A stretch of 64,000 nucleotides of DNA from NCBI GenBank assembly GCA_041749275.1, contig JBGTBQ010000014.1, forward strand, positions 6,426 to 70,425, written 5' to 3'. Shown here in pieces: positions 60,950-64,000 of the stretch. The DNA is from JBGTBQ01 sp041749275. Its GTDB lineage: Bacteria > Acidobacteriota > Blastocatellia > Pyrinomonadales > Pyrinomonadaceae. The stretch's first letter is position 1; each line of letters starts with the position of its first letter. The notes beneath the pieces are model-generated. The model was not told the DNA's origin. It saw only the letters and a program-made list of their open reading frames with translations, and ran no database searches. The translations under genes were made by a program, and so were the position numbers.

Positions 60950-61991
60950 TTGTATCCGAATTCGCGGGAGCGCCAATCGGCCTCGCGGCTCCCAACAAGC
61001 AACAGTCGGCGGCGCAGTCGTCGCGGCGCGGGCCGTGAATGCCGAGCGCGCGCCGTTCCGCGCCGGCGTCAAACCTTTCTTGAATCAATTCACGGATCAT
61101 CCTGACGAATGCCGGATGTGTGCCGACGGTCGCCGCCCGAATCATATTGATTCCTATCTCCGCCGCTACTTGCCGCGCCTCCGTGTCGAGATCGTAGAGC
61201 ACTTCCATGTGGTCGGAAATAAATCCGACCGGCGCGACTACGACATCCCGGACGCCCTCGCTCTTCAATTCACGGAGGTGGTCACAGATGTCCGGCGCGA
61301 GCCACGGCTGTGTAGGCGGCCCGCTGCGACTCTGAAAGACGAGCCGCCAAGGTTCATGCCCGGCGCCTTCCGCGATCAGGCGACAGGTTTCGAGGAGTTG
61401 CTGCTCGTAGTCACAGTTCGCGGCCATCGAGCCGGGAATGCTGTGCGCGGTGAAGGCGACGCGCGCCGCCGCGCGCCCCTCTACGTGAATCCGTTCGAGC
61501 GCGGCGCGCAGGTGCTCGACATTCGGCTCGACGAAACCGGGATGATTGTAGAAGACGCGCAGTTTCTCGACGAGAGGTGCGCCCTCGCCAACCTCCGCGC
61601 GCGCCCGCTCGATGTCCTCGCGGTACTGGCGGCAGCCGGAGTAAGAACTATAAGCCGAGGTGACGAACGCGAGCGCGCGGCGCACGCCGTCCTCCTTCAT
61701 GCGCCGCAAGGTGTCTGAGAGGAGCGGGTGCCAGTTGCGATTCCCCCAGTAGACGGGGAGAGGCGGGCCGTTCTCCGCCAACTCTTTTTCAAGCGCGGCG
61801 ATCAGTGCGCGGTTCTGCCCGTTGATGGGACTGACGCCGCCGAATAGTTCGTAGTGGTGCGCGACCTCGCGCATCCTTTCGGGCGGCACGTTCCTCCCGC
61901 GGAGGACGTTCTCCAGAAACGGTATGACCTCGTCCATGCCTTCCGGCCCGCCGAACGAGAGGACTAAAAGTGCGTCGTAAGAATGACTCAT
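60909..61991 (-). CDS. hemH: Ferrochelatase
   Basis: 360 residues. Inserts Fe2+ into porphyrin. Motifs: LLVLSFGGPEGMDEVIPFLENVLRGRNVP, HYELFGGVSPINGQNRALI, ATSAYSSYSGCRQY, the active-site His in FTAHSIPGSM, and VVAPVGFISDHMEVLYDLD. A C-terminal stretch has Cys residues (RRDDCAADCCLLG) that could bind a [2Fe-2S] cluster, as in some ferrochelatases. The final residues (IDLLQKTGQYRLR) and the stop come from the adjacent palindromic element, so the true C-terminus may be shorter. Follows hemE by 12 bases. Confidence 0.94.
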   Translation of the reverse strand: MSHSYDALLVLSFGGPEGMDEVIPFLENVLRGRNVPPERMREVAHHYELFGGVSPINGQNRALIAALEKELAENGPPLPVYWGNRNWHPLLSDTLRRMKEDGVRRALAFVTSAYSSYSGCRQYREDIERARAEVGEGAPLVEKLRVFYNHPGFVEPNVEHLRAALERIHVEGRAAARVAFTAHSIPGSMAANCDYEQQLLETCRLIAEGAGHEPWRLVFQSRSGPPTQPWLAPDICDHLRELKSEGVRDVVVAPVGFISDHMEVLYDLDTEARQVAAEIGINMIRAATVGTHPAFVRMIRELIQERFDAGAERRALGIHGPRRDDCAADCCLLGAARPIGAPANSDTIDLLQKTGQYRLR

Positions 61992-62003
61992 GGAAGGCTT
62001 CCG

Positions 62004-63077
62004 CTACCGCCGGCTCAATTCGTGCACTGTTTCGATAAGCGAGATGACGGTATCAACCGGCGTCTCAGGCAGGATGCCGTGGCCGAGGTTGAAGATGTGG
62101 CCGGGTCGCCCGCCCGCCTGTTCGAGAATCTTCCGTGCCTGTTCGCGCACGTAATCGGGGCCGGCGAAGAGCGCGACCGGGTCGAGGTTGCCCATCACGG
62201 CCACGTCGCCGAGACGCGGCCAGACCTCATCGAGACGCACACGCCAGTCGAGGCCGATCACGTCGCCGCCCGCTTCACGCATCAGTTCGAGGAGCGTCGC
62301 CGTGCCCGTGCCGAAGTGGATGATGGGCGTGCCGGGCGTGATGTTCTGAATGACGTGGCGTGTATGCGGGAGCACGTATTCACGGTAGTCGTCCGGGGAG
62401 AGGCTGCCCACCCACGAATCGAAAAGCTGCACGGCCTGCGCGCCCGCCGCGATCTGCGCGTTGAGATAGCGCGCCAGCGCACGCGAGATGAGCGACATCA
62501 TTGCGTGCCATGCGCCGGCGTCGGTGTACATCATCCGTTTCGTGTTGATGTAGTTCTTCGACGCACCGCCCTCGACGATGTACGAGGCGAGCGTGAAGGG
62601 AGCGCCGCAGAAGCCGATGAGCGGGAGATCGGAGGGCAATGAACGGCGTGTGATTTTGATCGCTTCGTAGACATAATCGAGCGCGCTGACATCCTCGACT
62701 TCGCGGAGGCGTTCCACATCGGCGGCGGCGCGGACGGGGTTGTGGATGACGGGGCCTTCGCCTTTGGAGAATTCGAGTTCGAGACCCATCGGCTCGATGA
62801 TGAGCAGGATGTCCGCGAAGATGATGGCGGCGTCAACCTTGAGCCGTTCGGCGGCATAGACCGTCACTTCGGCGGCCTGTTCGGGCGTCTTGCAGAGTTC
62901 GAGAAAGGACATGCGTGCGCGGACCTCGCGGTACTCGCGCATGTAGCGCCCGGCCTGCCGCATCAGCCAGACCGGCGTGTATGGCACAGGCTCGCGCCGA
63001 CATGCGCGCATAAATGGGCTGTCGCGCAGAGGCTCAGACGCAGGCGGGCTTTCAAGTGTGATATTTTCCTTAATCAT
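62004..63077 (-). CDS. hemE: Uroporphyrinogen decarboxylase
   Basis: 357 residues. Decarboxylates uroporphyrinogen III to coproporphyrinogen III. The family signature PVWLMRQAGRYMREYR is present near the N-terminus, followed by FADILLIIEPMGLE, GFCGAPFTLASYIVEGG and QLFDSWVGSLSPDDYREYVLP. First gene of hemE-hemH-(hemG). The upstream 282 bases (63078-63359) hold no other gene. Confidence 0.97.
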   Translation of the reverse strand: MIKENITLESPPASEPLRDSPFMRACRREPVPYTPVWLMRQAGRYMREYREVRARMSFLELCKTPEQAAEVTVYAAERLKVDAAIIFADILLIIEPMGLELEFSKGEGPVIHNPVRAAADVERLREVEDVSALDYVYEAIKITRRSLPSDLPLIGFCGAPFTLASYIVEGGASKNYINTKRMMYTDAGAWHAMMSLISRALARYLNAQIAAGAQAVQLFDSWVGSLSPDDYREYVLPHTRHVIQNITPGTPIIHFGTGTATLLELMREAGGDVIGLDWRVRLDEVWPRLGDVAVMGNLDPVALFAGPDYVREQARKILEQAGGRPGHIFNLGHGILPETPVDTVISLIETVHELSRR

Positions 63078-63359
63078 CTGGTTGTTTGTAGATTGAAGAC
63101 ACTTAATTCAGGCAGTTCAACTTGACCATCATGCCGTCCGGCTTCGTTCCAGTTTCTGACATACAGACTACAATACAGAGGGCGGAGAGCGTTAGTGGCG
63201 GCACAATGGACATCCTTTGATGTCGCTAAATTTTCTTGCCACAAAACTTACACTCGCGGTGTATTGATTGTGAGGACGGCAATAGAGAGGTTTTTGCAAG
63301 ACCCGATGTGGCGTCCGCAGTTGAAGTGGAAAACGTTGAGAAGGAGGCGGTGAGGCATA

Positions 63360-64000
63360 ATGTCGAAATTGTTGCTTGCCTTGAGCATGTTGTTGCCGAT
63401 GGGAGTATGGCCTGCCACGTCGGGTGATGCCGGGGCGAACGTTGCGCCGCAGGATGCGGGGCGCGTGGAAAGGCAGTTCAACGTCGGCGCGGGAAAGCGA
63501 CTCCACGTTGATTTGAAGACGGGCGGCGCGATAGAGATCACGGGTTGGGACAACGATAGCGTCGCCGTCGCGACGACTATGCGCGGGCGGGATGCCGGGG
63601 AGACGGATTTGAGTTTCACCGAGACTGCCGCCGGGCTGGAAATTCGTTCACGCTACATCGGCCCCAGACGCCGCCACTATTCCTCCGACGTGAGTCTCGA
63701 AATCAAGGTGCCGCGCCGATTCGACCTCCAACTCGACACCATGGGCGGTGACATCCGTATCACGAGCGTCGAAGGCGACATCCGCGGGAAGACGATGGGC
63801 GGCAGCCTCAATCTCTCAGACCTGAAGGGTGCGCTGAACCTGACGACGATGGGCGGGCAGATCACGCTGAAGCAGTCGCAGGTCAACGGTAAAGTCTCGA
63901 CGATGGGCGGCGAGGTGCTGCTCGAAGATGTCACCGGCGATGTGAAAGGCTCCTCGATGGGCGGCAAGGTCGTCTACAAGAACGTCACTAACTCGCGCGG
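63360..64000 (+). CDS. DUF4097 family secreted beta-helix protein with TMGG repeats (3' end outside window)
   Basis: Open frame from the ATG at 63360 (AAGGAGG at 63341) to the window edge, 213 codons without a stop. A signal peptide (KLLLALSMLLPMGVWPAT) is followed by VERQFNVGAGKRLHVDLKTGGAIEITGWD, a typical DUF4097 opening. The second half has five (T/S)MGG motifs (TMGGDI, TMGGSL, TMGGQI, TMGGEV, SMGGKV) at ~17-21-residue spacing, indicating a right-handed beta-helix or stacked beta-strand repeat. Function unknown; likely periplasmic or surface. Confidence 0.85.
   Translation, partial: MSKLLLALSMLLPMGVWPATSGDAGANVAPQDAGRVERQFNVGAGKRLHVDLKTGGAIEITGWDNDSVAVATTMRGRDAGETDLSFTETAAGLEIRSRYIGPRRRHYSSDVSLEIKVPRRFDLQLDTMGGDIRITSVEGDIRGKTMGGSLNLSDLKGALNLTTMGGQITLKQSQVNGKVSTMGGEVLLEDVTGDVKGSSMGGKVVYKNVTNSR

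Overview
GC-rich (roughly 60-65%) chromosomal DNA from a Gram-negative-type bacterium. It has lipopolysaccharide-export genes, an Mla-type lipid transport operon, outer-membrane-style polysaccharide export and many secreted proteases. Several features fit Acidobacteriota, most likely the Blastocatellia / former subdivision 4: an rpoN-hpf-hprK-rapZ-PTS cluster without any sugar permease, a Tricorn-like secreted protease, a CHAT protein, a DUF4097 protein, and dispersed palindromic and heptamer repeats. The assignment rests on gene content and repeat style only; there is no rRNA gene here. The window is ordinary chromosome with no prophage, CRISPR array or transposase gene. Both ends cut genes: an M28 peptidase on the left and a DUF4097 protein on the right.

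Layout. 1-9996: M28 peptidase, polyphosphate kinase, a secreted protein with a possible kinase fold, a DUF4956 membrane protein, a secreted CX5R phosphatase (minus strand) and a MEDS hybrid histidine kinase. 10100-15396 (minus): an MlaE-MlaF-MlaD lipid transporter, then an ECF sigma / anti-sigma / Spy-like periplasmic protein operon. 15730-27110: HD-GYP sensor, TPR lipoprotein, ftsY, ribD, rsmA, RNase J, an ACT protein, an SDR and uppP. 27263-40616: an almost continuous plus-strand block, PilZ-recJ-lptC/A-lptB-rpoN-hpf-yceI-hprK-rapZ-EIIA-HPr-EI. It joins lipopolysaccharide export, sigma-54, ribosome hibernation and a PTS phosphorelay that must be purely regulatory, because no EIIB/C/D is present. 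40979-46082: polysaccharide export protein, a large TPR/DUF11 surface protein, a membrane-anchored beta-domain protein and a CPBP membrane protein that has lost its Glu-Glu pair. 46184-49489 (minus): a 1101-residue secreted TPR-CAP-TPR-CHAT fusion. 49782-50255: RNase P RNA. 50351-54431: a ribbon-helix-helix protein, a TPR protein, a PP0621-like protein, and a minus-strand MFS/metalloenzyme pair. 54661-58092: Tricorn-like protease. 58122-63077 (minus): hemE-hemH-hemG and corA. 63360-end: DUF4097 protein.

The clearest non-gene signal is a set of intergenic repeats: tandem heptamers arranged as inverted arms, and longer palindromic MITE-like elements. These sit exactly at gene ends and in several cases supply the stop codon, the last residues, or the start codon of the neighbouring gene (ribD, recJ, hemH, the MFS gene). 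The proteins most worth a closer look are the CAP-CHAT fusion, the ppk1 / kinase-like / DUF4956 neighbourhood, and the export-DUF11-CPBP(QQ) cassette. Core proteins with altered key residues (RapZ Walker A Lys to Met, RibD zinc Cys to His) are also flagged.
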